The notes: a model not told the origin generated them from the sequence alone. Shown: positions 1 through 8,764, counted from the first letter of the stretch. The stretch is DNA of 64,000 bases from CATQHP01 sp965214915 (GCA_965214915.1 CBDCCP010000002.1:682001-746000); one strand, 5' to 3'. Numbers and translations are program-made.

Positions 1-1
1 C

Positions 2-2461
2 GCAATCGGCCAGGACGAAACCATCGATGTCAAGACGTTCCGGCGCGCCGCCGCAATGGGTGACCCCGAGGCGCAATACCGACTCGGCTTGCTGCATCTC
101 GACGGCTTCGGCGTCCCGCTGAACCCGGCTGAAACCGTCCGCCTGCATCGTCTCGCCGCCGAGCAGGGCCACCGCCTCGCTCATTTCTCTCTGCGTGACA
201 GGCACTTATACGGCGGAGGCGTCCCTGCCGACGCCGCGGAATCCGCCCGCTGGGTTCGCGCGCTCGCCGAACGAGGCGATGCCGCGGCTCAGTCGGACCT
301 TGGTTTTCGTTACCTCACCGGCCTGGGCGTCGAACGGAACGGCGCCGAGTCCGCCCGCTGGCTGCGCATGGCCGCCGAGCAAAACGGCGCCGGCAACCGC
401 GCCCATAAATACACTCTCGGATTGAGATATTTTCGGGGTGAGGGCATACCGCAGAATTACGCCGAGGCGGCCCGCTGGTTCGAGGCGGCAGCCGATCTTA
501 ACGGCTATCTCGCTCCTTACACTCTCGCCGAGCGCCGACTGGCCTTGATGCACCGCATGGGTTTCGGCGTGCCGCAAGATCATGCCGAGGCTGAAAAGTG
601 GTATTGCCGCGCCGCTTCTTTTTGGTTCGATGAGTCGAGTTGCATTGCCCGCCGCGCCGCCCCCCGCATCAACAACAACCTCCACAGCAGTAGAGTGAGC
701 TGGGCAGAGAGATCGTTTACCCAAACAAGGGCCACCGGCGCTCAGGAAGGCAATCCCGCCGATCTGTATTGGCTTGTCCAAAGCTACTATTACTACGGCT
801 ATATCTGGGGGTACGATCTGTTGCCCAATCGTACTCTGCCCTTCGCGCTCGAAGACTCGATCGTGGTGCATCCCGGGTGGTCCGGCGCCCAGCCCGACGC
901 TTGGTTGTTGACCTTGGCCGAGGGCGGAGATCCGGCAGCTCAGTATTATGTTGGCCTGATGTACGCCAACGGCTACGGGGCGCCGTTGAACGGCGTCGAG
1001 GCCGTCCGTTGGTACCGCATGGCTGCTGCGCAAGGACACGAATCGGCTCAACTCGCGCTGAGCTTGGCATACCGCACCGGCCGCGGCATATCCCCGGACT
1101 CAACGGAATCCATTCGTTTGCTGCGCGCGGTCGCCGGCTTGGGGAACGCCGTCGCTCAATACCGACTTGCCCTGCATTATCGGTGGGGCGAGGGCGTGCC
1201 GCAGGACAACGGCGAGTATGTCCGGCTACTGCTTTTGGCCGGAGAGCAGGAGTATTCTCTTGCATATCGCAGGCTTGGCGATGCGTACTTGCGGGGCGAC
1301 GGCGTTGCGCAAGACGACGCCGAGGCGGCCAAGTGGCATGGATTGGACGCCGCCAGGTCTGCGAATGCCTCTTATGCTTCTTTTGCAGACCGAAGACTCG
1401 CCTCGATGCATTACTACGGCAAGATCCCGCAGGAAGCGGCGGCGGACTCCATCGCGAAGCTCGTCGACGACTTTTCCATATCGCCGGTTGAGTCCTACGA
1501 TCTCGGCCTGATGCATTACCACGGCAACGGCGTAACGCAGGATGTCGACGAGGCTCTGCAACTGCTGCGCCAATCCGCCGCAACTCTTCCGCATCCGCGG
1601 TTAGTGCTTGCCGCGCTGCACGAGGAGGGCGTTGCTTCCCCGGACATTGGAGGAGAGGTGATTCTTGCGGACCTACACAGCGCGACCGCGACCGGAGCGC
1701 CGAATGCGCTCGCGACGGCATTCGGGACGGCATTCGCCGGCTTGGGCGCGCAGGCCGCGGGCAGCCTCGACGAATCCGGCAGGCTCTCTACGCAAGCCGG
1801 CGGCGTCTGTCTCACCGTCAACGGAGTCAAGGCGCCGCTGCTGTTTGTCTCTCATAGCCAGATCAACTTCCAAGTTCCGGCAGAGACCGCCGGAACGCGG
1901 GCGGACATCGAAGTCATCTCCGGCTGCGGGACTGTAGAGGAACGGCGCAGTGGGACCGCCCCTTTCAATATTCGCCCGCGCGTCCCGAGGTTCTTCCTCC
2001 TCGACGGCTTCGGGACGGCCGTTGCCCTGCACGGCAACGGTGCGTTGGTGGCGGACGGCGCTCTGATTCCCGGCGCCGCGCCGGCCAAACCCGGCGAGGT
2101 CGTCGTGCTCTATGGGACGGGTTTCGGAGAGGTGTGGCCGCCGCTGGCGAGCGGAGAGCTTGCGCGGGAAGCAAGCCGGGTGACGGCAAACGTCAGCGCC
2201 GGTTTGTACGTCGTGGACAAATTCGACGGCGATATACTGGGCGGCCATGACGATATATGGATATGGCGCTGGAGCGAGTATTTCGGCAACGTTTATTGGG
2301 AACGGAATACCGTGCTTTACACGGCTTCTGAACTCCGCTCCGATGCCGATGTCCTTTACGCCGGCGTAGTTCCGGGGTTTGCCGGGTTGTACCAGGTGAA
2401 CGTGCGCATTCCGCACGATGCGCCGGCGGGCGTATTGGGCCTTGATCTAAGGAAACTCTGA
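2..2461 (+). CDS. Sel1-repeat protein with C-terminal TIGR03437 domain; 5' end outside window, 3' end cut by IS
   Basis: The frame is open from the window edge; the first ATG (56) sits inside a Sel1-like repeat, so the real start lies upstream. About ten Sel1 (TPR-like, roughly 36-residue) units fill residues 1-530 counted from that ATG, with the usual G-x-G-V-x-x-D and W-x-x-x-A-A pattern. Residues about 530-800 match the Solibacter C-terminal domain TIGR03437 (QINFQVP near 602, LYGTGFG near 685, YQVNVRIP near 780). An extra segment near 710-765 rich in W, Y and D (DDIWIWRW) interrupts the domain. Sel1 proteins usually mediate protein contacts; TIGR03437 is common on secreted acidobacterial proteins but has no known activity. 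The last residues (RKL) are encoded by the left end of the IS; the original end lies at 3686-3751. Confidence 0.85.
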   Translation, partial: AIGQDETIDVKTFRRAAAMGDPEAQYRLGLLHLDGFGVPLNPAETVRLHRLAAEQGHRLAHFSLRDRHLYGGGVPADAAESARWVRALAERGDAAAQSDLGFRYLTGLGVERNGAESARWLRMAAEQNGAGNRAHKYTLGLRYFRGEGIPQNYAEAARWFEAAADLNGYLAPYTLAERRLALMHRMGFGVPQDHAEAEKWYCRAASFWFDESSCIARRAAPRINNNLHSSRVSWAERSFTQTRATGAQEGNPADLYWLVQSYYYYGYIWGYDLLPNRTLPFALEDSIVVHPGWSGAQPDAWLLTLAEGGDPAAQYYVGLMYANGYGAPLNGVEAVRWYRMAAAQGHESAQLALSLAYRTGRGISPDSTESIRLLRAVAGLGNAVAQYRLALHYRWGEGVPQDNGEYVRLLLLAGEQEYSLAYRRLGDAYLRGDGVAQDDAEAAKWHGLDAARSANASYASFADRRLASMHYYGKIPQEAAADSIAKLVDDFSISPVESYDLGLMHYHGNGVTQDVDEALQLLRQSAATLPHPRLVLAALHEEGVASPDIGGEVILADLHSATATGAPNALATAFGTAFAGLGAQAAGSLDESGRLSTQAGGVCLTVNGVKAPLLFVSHSQINFQVPAETAGTRADIEVISGCGTVEERRSGTAPFNIRPRVPRFFLLDGFGTAVALHGNGALVADGALIPGAAPAKPGEVVVLYGTGFGEVWPPLASGELAREASRVTANVSAGLYVVDKFDGDILGGHDDIWIWRWSEYFGNVYWERNTVLYTASELRSDADVLYAGVVPGFAGLYQVNVRIPHDAPAGVLGLDLRKL

Positions 2462-3685
2462 ACAAGCAGGCTATTGACTGGGATAATAAGGGGAGAGCAG
2501 CGGGCACGGGGAATAAGGGGGAGAGCGATGGCGCAGCGGACGTTTGCAGAATTGGAGTACGAGGGGAAGAAGAAGCAGACGAGGCGGGAGAAGTTTCTGG
2601 CACGGATGGAGGACTTGATTCCGTGGGAGCGCTTGGAGGAGCGCATCCGCCCGTACTACCCCCAAGCGGGGCGGGGGCGGCGACCGTACGCGTTGGCGGT
2701 GATGCTGCGCGTGCATTGCGTGCAGTTGTTTTACAACGTGAGCGATCCGGGGATGGAGGACATGCTGTACGAGATCGAGTCGGTGCGGCGCTTCGTGGGC
2801 TTGCGTTTGGGGGATGCGCTGCCGGACGAGACGACGATTTTGAACTTTCGGCATCTGTTGGAGCGGCACGAGTTGGGCGGGAAGCTGATGGCGGAGATCA
2901 ACGCGCACTTGGCGGAGCAAGGCTTGCGGCTGCGGGAGGGGACGATTCTGGACGCGACGATCATCGCGGCGCCGAGTTCGACGAAGAACAAGAAGCGGAG
3001 TCGCGACCCACAGATGCATCAGACCAAGAAGGGGAATCAATGGTATTTCGGGATGAAGGCGCATATCGGCGTGGACGCCGAGACGGGGCTGACGCATAGC
3101 GTGGCGGCGACGGCGGCGAACGTGGCGGATGTGACCCAAGGGCATGAGTTGCTGCACGGCGGGGAGCGGGAGGTGTGCGCGGATGCGGGTTACCAGGGGA
3201 TCGACAAGCGCGCGGAGCATCGGGGGCGTAAGGTGCGCTGGCAAGTGGCCTTGAAGGCTGGGCAGCGGCGGCGCTTGGCGGCGGGCAGCGCGGAGGCGCG
3301 GGCGGAGCGGCGCAAGGCAGAGGTGCGGGCCAAGGTGGAGCACCCGTTTCTGTACGTGAAGCGGCACTTTGGCTACGCCAAGGTGCGCTATCGCGGCTTG
3401 GCCAAGAACCGGGAGCGGATCAGTCTGCTGTTGGGCTTCGCCAATCTGCTGCTTGCCGGGCGCTACGCGACGGCCTGAGCGCCACAATACAGGAGTCGTG
3501 CGTCCATGCCGGCGCCAAGCCGCAGAAGCGGAGTCGAAGCCGTCGCTGCGGGGTCAAAAATTGGCGTTGCGAAGTCAAAATCGGCAGGATTCAGCCGCAA
3601 AATTCGCCGGCAGCCCGGCTGCAACCGCTCCTTACGGACAACTTCAACCAGCCAACGCGCCAAAACCACTTTATTCAGACTTTCC
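2451..3685 (+). mobile_element. IS5-family (IS5 subgroup) insertion sequence, copy 1, 1235 bp
   Basis: The element starts GGAAACTCTGAACAA (2451-2465) and ends with the imperfect inverse, GGAAAGTCTGAATAA read on the minus strand (3671-3685; 13 of 15 match). The 4-bp sequence CTAA flanks both sides (2447-2450 and 3686-3689), fitting the YTAR target duplication known for the IS5 subgroup. Deleting the element plus one CTAA restores the frame of the interrupted Sel1/TIGR03437 gene, so the borders are secure. It carries one transposase gene and a noncoding tail of about 200 bp. The sequence repeats at 27914-29148; comparing the translated frames shows one base difference (C at 2691 versus A at 28154). 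Confidence 0.95.
2528..3478 (+). CDS. IS5-family DDE transposase (copy 1)
   Basis: 316 aa from ATG 2528, which follows an AAGGGGGAG Shine-Dalgarno by a few bases; an upstream TTG at 2474 would add 18 residues and is less likely. The N-terminus is the DUF772-type DNA-binding region and the rest a DDE_Tnp_1 domain. Catalytic acids are visible as D in TILDATIIAAPSS, D in CADAGYQG and E in KVEHPF followed by the family's K/R-rich helix. It resembles IS5 InsH throughout (RMEDLIPW, ALPDETTILNFRHLLE, MHQTKKGNQW, FGMKAHIGVD). It appears intact and so possibly active. Residue 55 is Ala here and Glu in copy 2. Confidence 0.95.
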   Translation: MAQRTFAELEYEGKKKQTRREKFLARMEDLIPWERLEERIRPYYPQAGRGRRPYALAVMLRVHCVQLFYNVSDPGMEDMLYEIESVRRFVGLRLGDALPDETTILNFRHLLERHELGGKLMAEINAHLAEQGLRLREGTILDATIIAAPSSTKNKKRSRDPQMHQTKKGNQWYFGMKAHIGVDAETGLTHSVAATAANVADVTQGHELLHGGEREVCADAGYQGIDKRAEHRGRKVRWQVALKAGQRRRLAAGSAEARAERRKAEVRAKVEHPFLYVKRHFGYAKVRYRGLAKNRERISLLLGFANLLLAGRYATA

Positions 3686-3751
3686 CTAACCGTCGACAGC
3701 GGCCATACCCTAAGCGGCGCAGTTGGGCTCATCGTCATTGGCGGCGAGTAA
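3686..3751 (+). pseudogene. stranded 3' end of the Sel1/TIGR03437 gene
   Basis: Joining codon GAT (2444-2446) directly to CTA ACC here gives an uninterrupted frame ending in TAA at 3749-3751. It adds 21 residues after the Leu codon, including TVDSGHTLSGAVG, which complete the final beta-strands of TIGR03437. This segment has no start codon or ribosome site of its own, so it is the tail cut off by IS copy 1. Confidence 0.9.
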
Positions 3752-3851
3752 CCGACGGATCGTCCGCAGACGCCCGTTCGCGCCGCAATCTTGAAACAAT
3801 GCCGCCTATCGCGGGCCGTTGTCGTGTAAAGTGGAGAGCGAGGTCGATGTT

Positions 3852-4919
3852 ATGAAACGAACGGCGATACCGGCGATTTTCAGCGCTCTGCTTGTTTTCT
3901 CCTGGGCTGCGCTCGACGCTCCGCCCACGGCGGCGGACGATGCCGCGGTCAGCGGGCAGGGCAAGTACAAATTCAAGGTGGCCTACAAGGGCGATCATCT
4001 GCCGCTCGAGGCGCAGGCGGTGCTCGAAAAAGCCCACGGCGGATTCGCCGTCGACCGCCGGGCGGGCAAGGGCGAAACGTATTTCGCGCTGCCCGGGGCG
4101 GGGATCATCGCCGTCAGCGCGGACTTCGGCAAGACGAAGATGTTGAAAACCGAAGCCGCGATGAAGCCCCACAACATGCACAACGCAACGATCTGGTACG
4201 GGCCGCAAGGCGATGCGCATCTGACTTTCCCCGGCAACGGTTCGGCGGCCGTCTATACCACCGATTTGAACGGCAAACTGGAGCACACGCTCAGGCCGCC
4301 GACGGGACTGAAAGACCTGGGGCATCCGACGGCTACCGAGTACTTTTTCGGGCAGGGCAATTTCGTGCCGACCGATGTCGAGTATTTGCACGGCATGTTC
4401 TACGTGGCCACCGGCTATTCGAATCTGGATTACGTTCTGACCGCGTCCGTCGAAAGCGGCAAGAGCGTGACGGCTTCCTGGTACGACCTGGCCTTCGGCG
4501 GCAAGGGCGGCGGCCCGGGGCAGTTCGGCACCGGCCACGGCATTACCGTCCCGCCGGGCGCGGCGCGCATCGACGTTGCCGACCGCCCGAACTCCGAGAT
4601 CGACCGGTTCACGCGCCACGGACAGTATCTTTCGACGCTGAAGCTGCCGTTGGGCTCGTTCCCTTGCGACGTGGATTACCTGGACAATCTCGGCGTCGTC
4701 GGCGCTCTGCACGGCCCGGACCGCAAGAAGGGCGCGCCGATCTACATCCTGGAGGACGACCGTCTGGTTTCGACGATCATGCCCAAGGAAGATTTGGGGC
4801 TTGAAAAGTTCCAGCATGTCCACAATGCGGTTTTACACCGCAAGGGCGGCAAGCTTTACGTGATCGCCCAGGCGTGGAACCCCGGAGACTTCGCGATCTT
4901 CGAGCAGGTTGCGAACTAA
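3852..4919 (+). CDS. secreted beta-propeller-like protein of unknown function
   Basis: 355 aa from ATG 3852; a longer frame from GTG 3819 would place a charged stretch before the signal peptide. Residues 1-28 form a Sec signal peptide (KRTAIPAIFSALLVF, then a PPTAADD cleavage region). The mature part contains repeated strand motifs typical of NHL or six-bladed propellers: DVEYLHGMFYVATGY, GHGITVPPGAARIDVADR, FPCDVDYLDN, VHNAVLHRKGGKLYV. I see no catalytic signature. It is followed 6 bp later by the GlcE-like gene in the same direction and may be a periplasmic binding or scaffold protein. The fold is inferred from pattern only. Confidence 0.65.
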   Translation: MKRTAIPAIFSALLVFSWAALDAPPTAADDAAVSGQGKYKFKVAYKGDHLPLEAQAVLEKAHGGFAVDRRAGKGETYFALPGAGIIAVSADFGKTKMLKTEAAMKPHNMHNATIWYGPQGDAHLTFPGNGSAAVYTTDLNGKLEHTLRPPTGLKDLGHPTATEYFFGQGNFVPTDVEYLHGMFYVATGYSNLDYVLTASVESGKSVTASWYDLAFGGKGGGPGQFGTGHGITVPPGAARIDVADRPNSEIDRFTRHGQYLSTLKLPLGSFPCDVDYLDNLGVVGALHGPDRKKGAPIYILEDDRLVSTIMPKEDLGLEKFQHVHNAVLHRKGGKLYVIAQAWNPGDFAIFEQVAN

Positions 4920-4925
4920 GCGGCA

Positions 4926-6116
4926 GTGTTGACGCAATTGGATGTTGCCGGGGCGGCCGTTGCGCCTTCCGAGATCGGAGAGTTCCGTGAGAGGCTTGCC
5001 GCCGCTGCCGCCGCGGGACAGTCGATCGAGATCGGCGGGGCTTTTTCGAAGCGGGCGATGGGTGGTCCGGCGGTTCCCGCCGACCTCGCCCTTTCGACCC
5101 GCAAGCTGAACCGTCTGCGCGTTTACGAGCCGGCGGACTTGACGGTCAGCGTCGAGGCCGGGATGCGTTATAAGCAGCTCGCAGAGACGCTTGCGGCAAA
5201 AAACCAGTTCCTGCCGCTGGACCCTCCGTTCGGCGAAGAGTCCACGGTAGGGGGGATTCTCGCCGCCAACGCCGGCGGTCCGCGCCGCAGGCGTTACGGC
5301 ACGGCCCGCGACATGCTGATCGGCATGGAGTTCGCGACGCTCGAAGGCAAGCTGGTGAAGTCCGGCGGCATGGTCGTCAAGAACGTCACAGGGCTCGACA
5401 TGGGCAAGCTGATGATCGGCTCGTTTGGCACGCTGGCGGCAGTCGTGACCGCCAATTTCAAGGTTTTTCCGCGGCCCGAGCAGACGGTCTCTGTGGCTTT
5501 CGTATCGGCGGACGCCGGCGCCCTCCTGGATGTCCGCCGGTCGATTTTGCAGAGCGTCTTGCATCCCGTTGCGATCGATTGGCTGAACGAGAGCGCCGCG
5601 GCCGGGGTCGGGCTTGCCGGCGGCCATGCGCTGCTTGTCGAAGTTTCCGGCAGCACGGCTGCCGCGGCGCGCTGCCGCAGGGAGTTGGCGGCGTTGCGCT
5701 CGCCTGCAGTTTCGCTCGACGAAATCGAGGACGCGGTTTGGACGGGCGTGCGCGAGTTCGCGCCCCGGTTGCTGCGCGAGCGCCCTGACGGCGCGGTGAT
5801 TCGCGTGACGACTACCGCAAGCCGTGTCGGGCAGCTTCTGCAGGTTGCCGGGGAGCTGGGCGCCGCGCTGCTGTTGCGCGCCGGCAACGCGGTCGGCTAC
5901 CTGGCCGCGGACGGCCTCGACGCAGCGCGAACCGCTCTGCAAAGGCTTCGCGGCGAGGGGTTCCTTGCAGTGGTCGAATCGGGATCGGAGGCGGTGCGCC
6001 GCGAGCTCGAGCTTTGGCGGCCGCTCGAGGCGGAGTTGGCGGTGATGCGCCGCATCAAAAAAGACTTCGACCCGCGCAATCTGCTGAACCGGCGGCGGCT
6101 GTTCGGCGTGTTGTAG
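4926..6116 (+). CDS. glcE: FAD-binding oxidoreductase, glycolate oxidase GlcE-like
   Basis: 396 aa from GTG 4926. It shows the FAD_binding_4 (PCMH-type) signature: LPLDPPF, then STVGGILAANAGGPRRRRYG and TARDMLIGMEFAT, where the flavin pyrophosphate binds. NVTGLDMGKLMIGSFGTLAVV-like spacing and the C-terminal DPRNLLN also fit. GlcE is the second flavin subunit of glycolate dehydrogenase (GlcDEF), which oxidises glycolate to glyoxylate. No glcD or glcF is present here, so a related 2-hydroxy-acid or sugar-alcohol oxidase is equally possible. It is probably co-transcribed with the propeller gene 6 bp upstream. Confidence 0.8.
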   Translation: MLTQLDVAGAAVAPSEIGEFRERLAAAAAAGQSIEIGGAFSKRAMGGPAVPADLALSTRKLNRLRVYEPADLTVSVEAGMRYKQLAETLAAKNQFLPLDPPFGEESTVGGILAANAGGPRRRRYGTARDMLIGMEFATLEGKLVKSGGMVVKNVTGLDMGKLMIGSFGTLAAVVTANFKVFPRPEQTVSVAFVSADAGALLDVRRSILQSVLHPVAIDWLNESAAAGVGLAGGHALLVEVSGSTAAAARCRRELAALRSPAVSLDEIEDAVWTGVREFAPRLLRERPDGAVIRVTTTASRVGQLLQVAGELGAALLLRAGNAVGYLAADGLDAARTALQRLRGEGFLAVVESGSEAVRRELELWRPLEAELAVMRRIKKDFDPRNLLNRRRLFGVL

Positions 6117-6144
6117 CACTCGCTCCGCGTCTCCGCGGTGCGGT

Positions 6145-6150
6145 TACACT
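6145..6150 (+). promoter_or_regulatory. -10-like box TACACT of a probable leaderless promoter
   Basis: TACACT ends 7 bases before ATG 6158 and no Shine-Dalgarno lies between, so transcription would start at or next to the start codon. No clear -35 is seen. Confidence 0.4.
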
Positions 6151-6157
6151 ATCTGAG

Positions 6158-7612
6158 ATGCCGCAGTCGAGCCGCCGCGAATTTTTGACCGCCTCCGCCG
6201 GGGCGCTTGCGCTTTCTTGCGGCGGCGAGGCGGTCGTCGAGGCCGCGCCCCCGAACATCCTGCTGTTTTTCCCGGACCAGCTTCGTTACGACTGGACCGG
6301 CGCCAACAAGCATCTTGCGCTGCGCACGCCCAATCTCGATAAGCTCGCCGCCCGCGGGACTGCCTTCAGCAACTGCTGTTGCGCATCGCCGCTATGCGCG
6401 CCCTCGCGAGCCTGTCTGGCCGCGGGCGTGGAGTACGACAAGTGCGGCGTCCCCAGCAACGCGCAGAACTATCCGCTCGATCTGGTGACGCATTACAGCT
6501 TGCTGCGCGACAGCGGCTATCGCGTCATGGGCTGCGGCAAGTTCGATCTGCACAAGCCGGAGCCGAGTTGGGGCGTCGAAGGCCGCCACCTGCTTGCCGA
6601 ATGGGGCTTTTCGGACGGCATCGACAGCGCGGGCAAATGGGACGCCATTCGTTGGGGCATGGAAGAGCCGTGCGACCCCTACACCTATCACCTGCATGCG
6701 AACGGACAGGCCGAGACCCACCACAGGGATTTTCTCAAGCGGCGCGAGATCGGCACGTTCGCGGCGACGTTCCCCACGCCGCTGGCCGAGGAATTTTACT
6801 GCGACAACTGGATCGGCGCCCAAGGAATGCGTCTGCTGCAAGAGGCGCCCAAGGACAAACCTTGGTATCTGGCGGTCAACTTCGCCGGGCCGCACGAACC
6901 CGTCGATATCACCAAGCGGATGGACGCGCTCTACCGCGGCGTCGATTTTCCGCAGCCCGAGCGCAGCACGGAGTTCACGCCCGAGAAGCACGTTGCGATC
7001 CGCCGCAACTATGCGGCGATGATCGAGAACCTCGACCAGTGGCTCGGCCGCTTCGTCGGCGAGATCGAGTCCCGCGGCGAGCTCGACAACACCCTCATCG
7101 TTTTCTCCAGCGATCACGGCGAGATGCTGGGCGATCACAATCTCTGGATGAAGAATCTGCCGCAGCAGGGATCGGTCGGCGTTCCCCTGGTCGCCGCCGG
7201 CCCGGGGATCCGCGAAGGCGTCGTCAGCGATGCGCTCGCCAGCGTGATGGATCTTGCCGCCACGTTTCTCGATTACGGCGGAGCCGCGGCGCCGGATCAT
7301 ATGGACAGCCGGTCGCTTCGCCCGATCTTGGAGGGAGCGAGCGCAGCGCACAGAGAGTTCCTGCTGAGCGGACTCGACCCCTGGCGCTGCCTGACCGACG
7401 GCCGCCTCAAGCTGATACGCGGGTACGCGGGCGGTCCGGCCGCGCGGGGCGCAGACGTGAAGCCGTACGCCGAGGCGCACGCATCCACGGCGCCGATGCT
7501 CTTCGATATCCAGGAAGATCCGTTTGAGAACAACGATCTGGCGGAACGCTCCCCGGCGGATGTCGAACGTTTGACGGATGTTTTGCACGGCTTGACGGGC
7601 GCCGTCCGATGA
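6158..7612 (+). CDS. type I sulfatase (alkaline-phosphatase superfamily), Tat-exported
   Basis: 484 aa from ATG 6158. The N-terminus has a twin-arginine signal (SSRREFLTASAGALALSC). The sulfatase core starts at NILLFFPDQLRYDW, with the metal-binding Asp. The active-site motif is C-A-P-S-R, whose Cys would be converted to formylglycine; VFSSDHGEMLGDHNLW supplies further metal ligands. The usual GKWHL motif is replaced by GKFDLHKPE, so it belongs to a divergent subfamily. Expected reaction: hydrolysis of a sulfate ester on a glycan or other substrate in the periplasm. It shares 4 bp (ATGA) with the next gene, implying coupling. Confidence 0.88.
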   Translation: MPQSSRREFLTASAGALALSCGGEAVVEAAPPNILLFFPDQLRYDWTGANKHLALRTPNLDKLAARGTAFSNCCCASPLCAPSRACLAAGVEYDKCGVPSNAQNYPLDLVTHYSLLRDSGYRVMGCGKFDLHKPEPSWGVEGRHLLAEWGFSDGIDSAGKWDAIRWGMEEPCDPYTYHLHANGQAETHHRDFLKRREIGTFAATFPTPLAEEFYCDNWIGAQGMRLLQEAPKDKPWYLAVNFAGPHEPVDITKRMDALYRGVDFPQPERSTEFTPEKHVAIRRNYAAMIENLDQWLGRFVGEIESRGELDNTLIVFSSDHGEMLGDHNLWMKNLPQQGSVGVPLVAAGPGIREGVVSDALASVMDLAATFLDYGGAAAPDHMDSRSLRPILEGASAAHREFLLSGLDPWRCLTDGRLKLIRGYAGGPAARGADVKPYAEAHASTAPMLFDIQEDPFENNDLAERSPADVERLTDVLHGLTGAVR

Positions 7613-7965
7613 CTGCGCTGAAGATTCCGACCGGGCCTTACAGCCGGCACATCCTGCTGTGCGCCGATCAGACGAAGGACAAGTGCGCGCCGCGCGAGGT
7701 CACCGTTCCCGCCTGGACGTATCTCAAAGACCGCTTGGATCAACTCGGCATCGCCCGCGGCGCCGGCTGCGTGTTCCGCAGCAAGGTCAACTGCTTGCGC
7801 GTCTGCGCGAAGGGGCCGATCGCAGTGGTGTACCCGGACGGGACCTGGTACCACTCGGCGACTCCCGCAGTGCTCGAGCGCATCCTGCAAGAGCACGTCA
7901 TCGGCGGCAAGCCGGTCGAAGAGTATGTTTTCGCGGTGAACCCCATGTCCGTTGCAGCGCCTTGA
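7609..7965 (+). CDS. thioredoxin-fold [2Fe-2S] ferredoxin
   Basis: 118 aa, starting at an ATGA overlap with the sulfatase. It matches the COG3411 family of (2Fe-2S) ferredoxins: HILLCADQTKDKC gives the first two Cys and NCLRVCAKGPIAVVYPDG gives the C-x3-C pair, followed by YHSATPAVLERILQEHV. The cluster-binding Cys pattern C-x7-8-C...C-x3-C is intact. It has no signal peptide, so it is cytoplasmic. Its electron-transfer partner is unknown; the GlcE-like flavoprotein in the same run is a candidate by context only. Confidence 0.85.
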   Translation: MTALKIPTGPYSRHILLCADQTKDKCAPREVTVPAWTYLKDRLDQLGIARGAGCVFRSKVNCLRVCAKGPIAVVYPDGTWYHSATPAVLERILQEHVIGGKPVEEYVFAVNPMSVAAP

Positions 7966-8070
7966 CACGGCGGCGGACGCTTATCGGGCGAGTCGAGAAT
8001 CGTCCTCTTCCTACCATCGATTGGCCTTCCAAAACCTTTGTTTCCCCTCGATGTTGTCGGATACTGACTT

Positions 8071-8079
8071 TGATATAAT
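8071..8079 (+). promoter_or_regulatory. extended -10 promoter element TGATATAAT
   Basis: A TG dinucleotide one base before a perfect TATAAT (8074-8079) makes an extended -10. No strong -35 is seen; ATGTTG lies at 17-bp spacing. The start would be near 8086, giving a leader of about 47 bases to the cupin gene. Confidence 0.5.
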
Positions 8080-8132
8080 CCCGATTGCCGCTGAAACGGC
8101 GGCTTAGCAGGGAAGGGAGGCTCAGAAAGATC

Positions 8133-8723
8133 GTGTCAGCCAGGTTGTTCAGTGCAGGAGTCTGCGGCGCGCTGCTGCTTGCGGGAATTGCCGCTAATGT
8201 CTTGACGCCCGCCCAGGCGGAGAGCCATGCCGAGAAGAGCACGGCCGCGACCCACCTCTTCGTCAAGCGAGACAAGGCCGAGAAGTTGGAACCGAGCGAT
8301 ACGTCCGTCAGCCGAGTCATGCTGACCGCGGACCAGACCAATGGACGCTACAGCATCGTCGACGAGATCTTCAAGCCGGGGATGAAGGCGCCCTCGCACA
8401 AGCATGCCTATCACTCCGAGACCTTCATGGTAATTGCGGGCAAGATGAAGTGGACCGTTGGCGGCGAGACCGACATCATCGGCCCGGGCGACCTGGTCTA
8501 CATTCCGCCGGACACGTCGCACGCGACCGAGGTGGTCGGCGAGGAGCCTGTCCACGCGATCATGCTCTACGAACCGGGCGGGTACGAGATCGGGTTGCGT
8601 CAACGCGCCGCCGTCCGACGCGAACGAGGATCGGCAGGCCCGGCAGGCCCGCAGTCCAGACCCCGCCGCCCCCCGAATCCGTACGTCGACTTCGTCCCGG
8701 ATGCGCGGCCTCGCGAGCAATAG
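8133..8723 (+). CDS. secreted cupin-domain protein
   Basis: 196 aa from GTG 8133. Residues 1-30 are a signal peptide (LFSAGVCGALLLAGIAANV, then PAQAES). A single small cupin_2 barrel follows: the first motif has GMKAPSHKHAYHSETFMVIAG with His and Glu metal ligands, the second is GPGDLVYIPPDTSHATEV with its His. Such proteins bind a metal and a small ligand in the periplasm, and function cannot be narrowed. After MLYEPGGYE the last 45 residues are Arg/Pro-rich and outside the fold. A frameshift there is possible but not demonstrated. Confidence 0.8.
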   Translation: MSARLFSAGVCGALLLAGIAANVLTPAQAESHAEKSTAATHLFVKRDKAEKLEPSDTSVSRVMLTADQTNGRYSIVDEIFKPGMKAPSHKHAYHSETFMVIAGKMKWTVGGETDIIGPGDLVYIPPDTSHATEVVGEEPVHAIMLYEPGGYEIGLRQRAAVRRERGSAGPAGPQSRPRRPPNPYVDFVPDARPREQ

Positions 8724-8740
8724 CATGAGCTCGGCCGGTA

Positions 8741-8764
8741 GGCGGCCTTACCCGCCGGTTTTCT
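8741..8764 (+). terminator. weak candidate intrinsic terminator after the cupin gene
   Basis: A 5-bp GC stem (GGCGG and CCGCC around CCTTAC) is followed by GGTTTTCT just downstream of the cupin stop and upstream of the SDR. The stem is short and the T-tract is only four long. Confidence 0.3.

Noticed and set aside
2471..3487. 338-codon open frame antisense to the transposase (also at 27934-28950).
   Set aside because: It is an arginine/leucine/proline-rich shadow of a GC-rich gene with no ribosome site or family features. Both copies follow the transposase exactly.
8590..8723. Frameshift at the end of the cupin gene.
   Set aside because: The Arg/Pro-rich tail is odd, but the cupin fold is already complete and no alternative frame gives recognisable family sequence.
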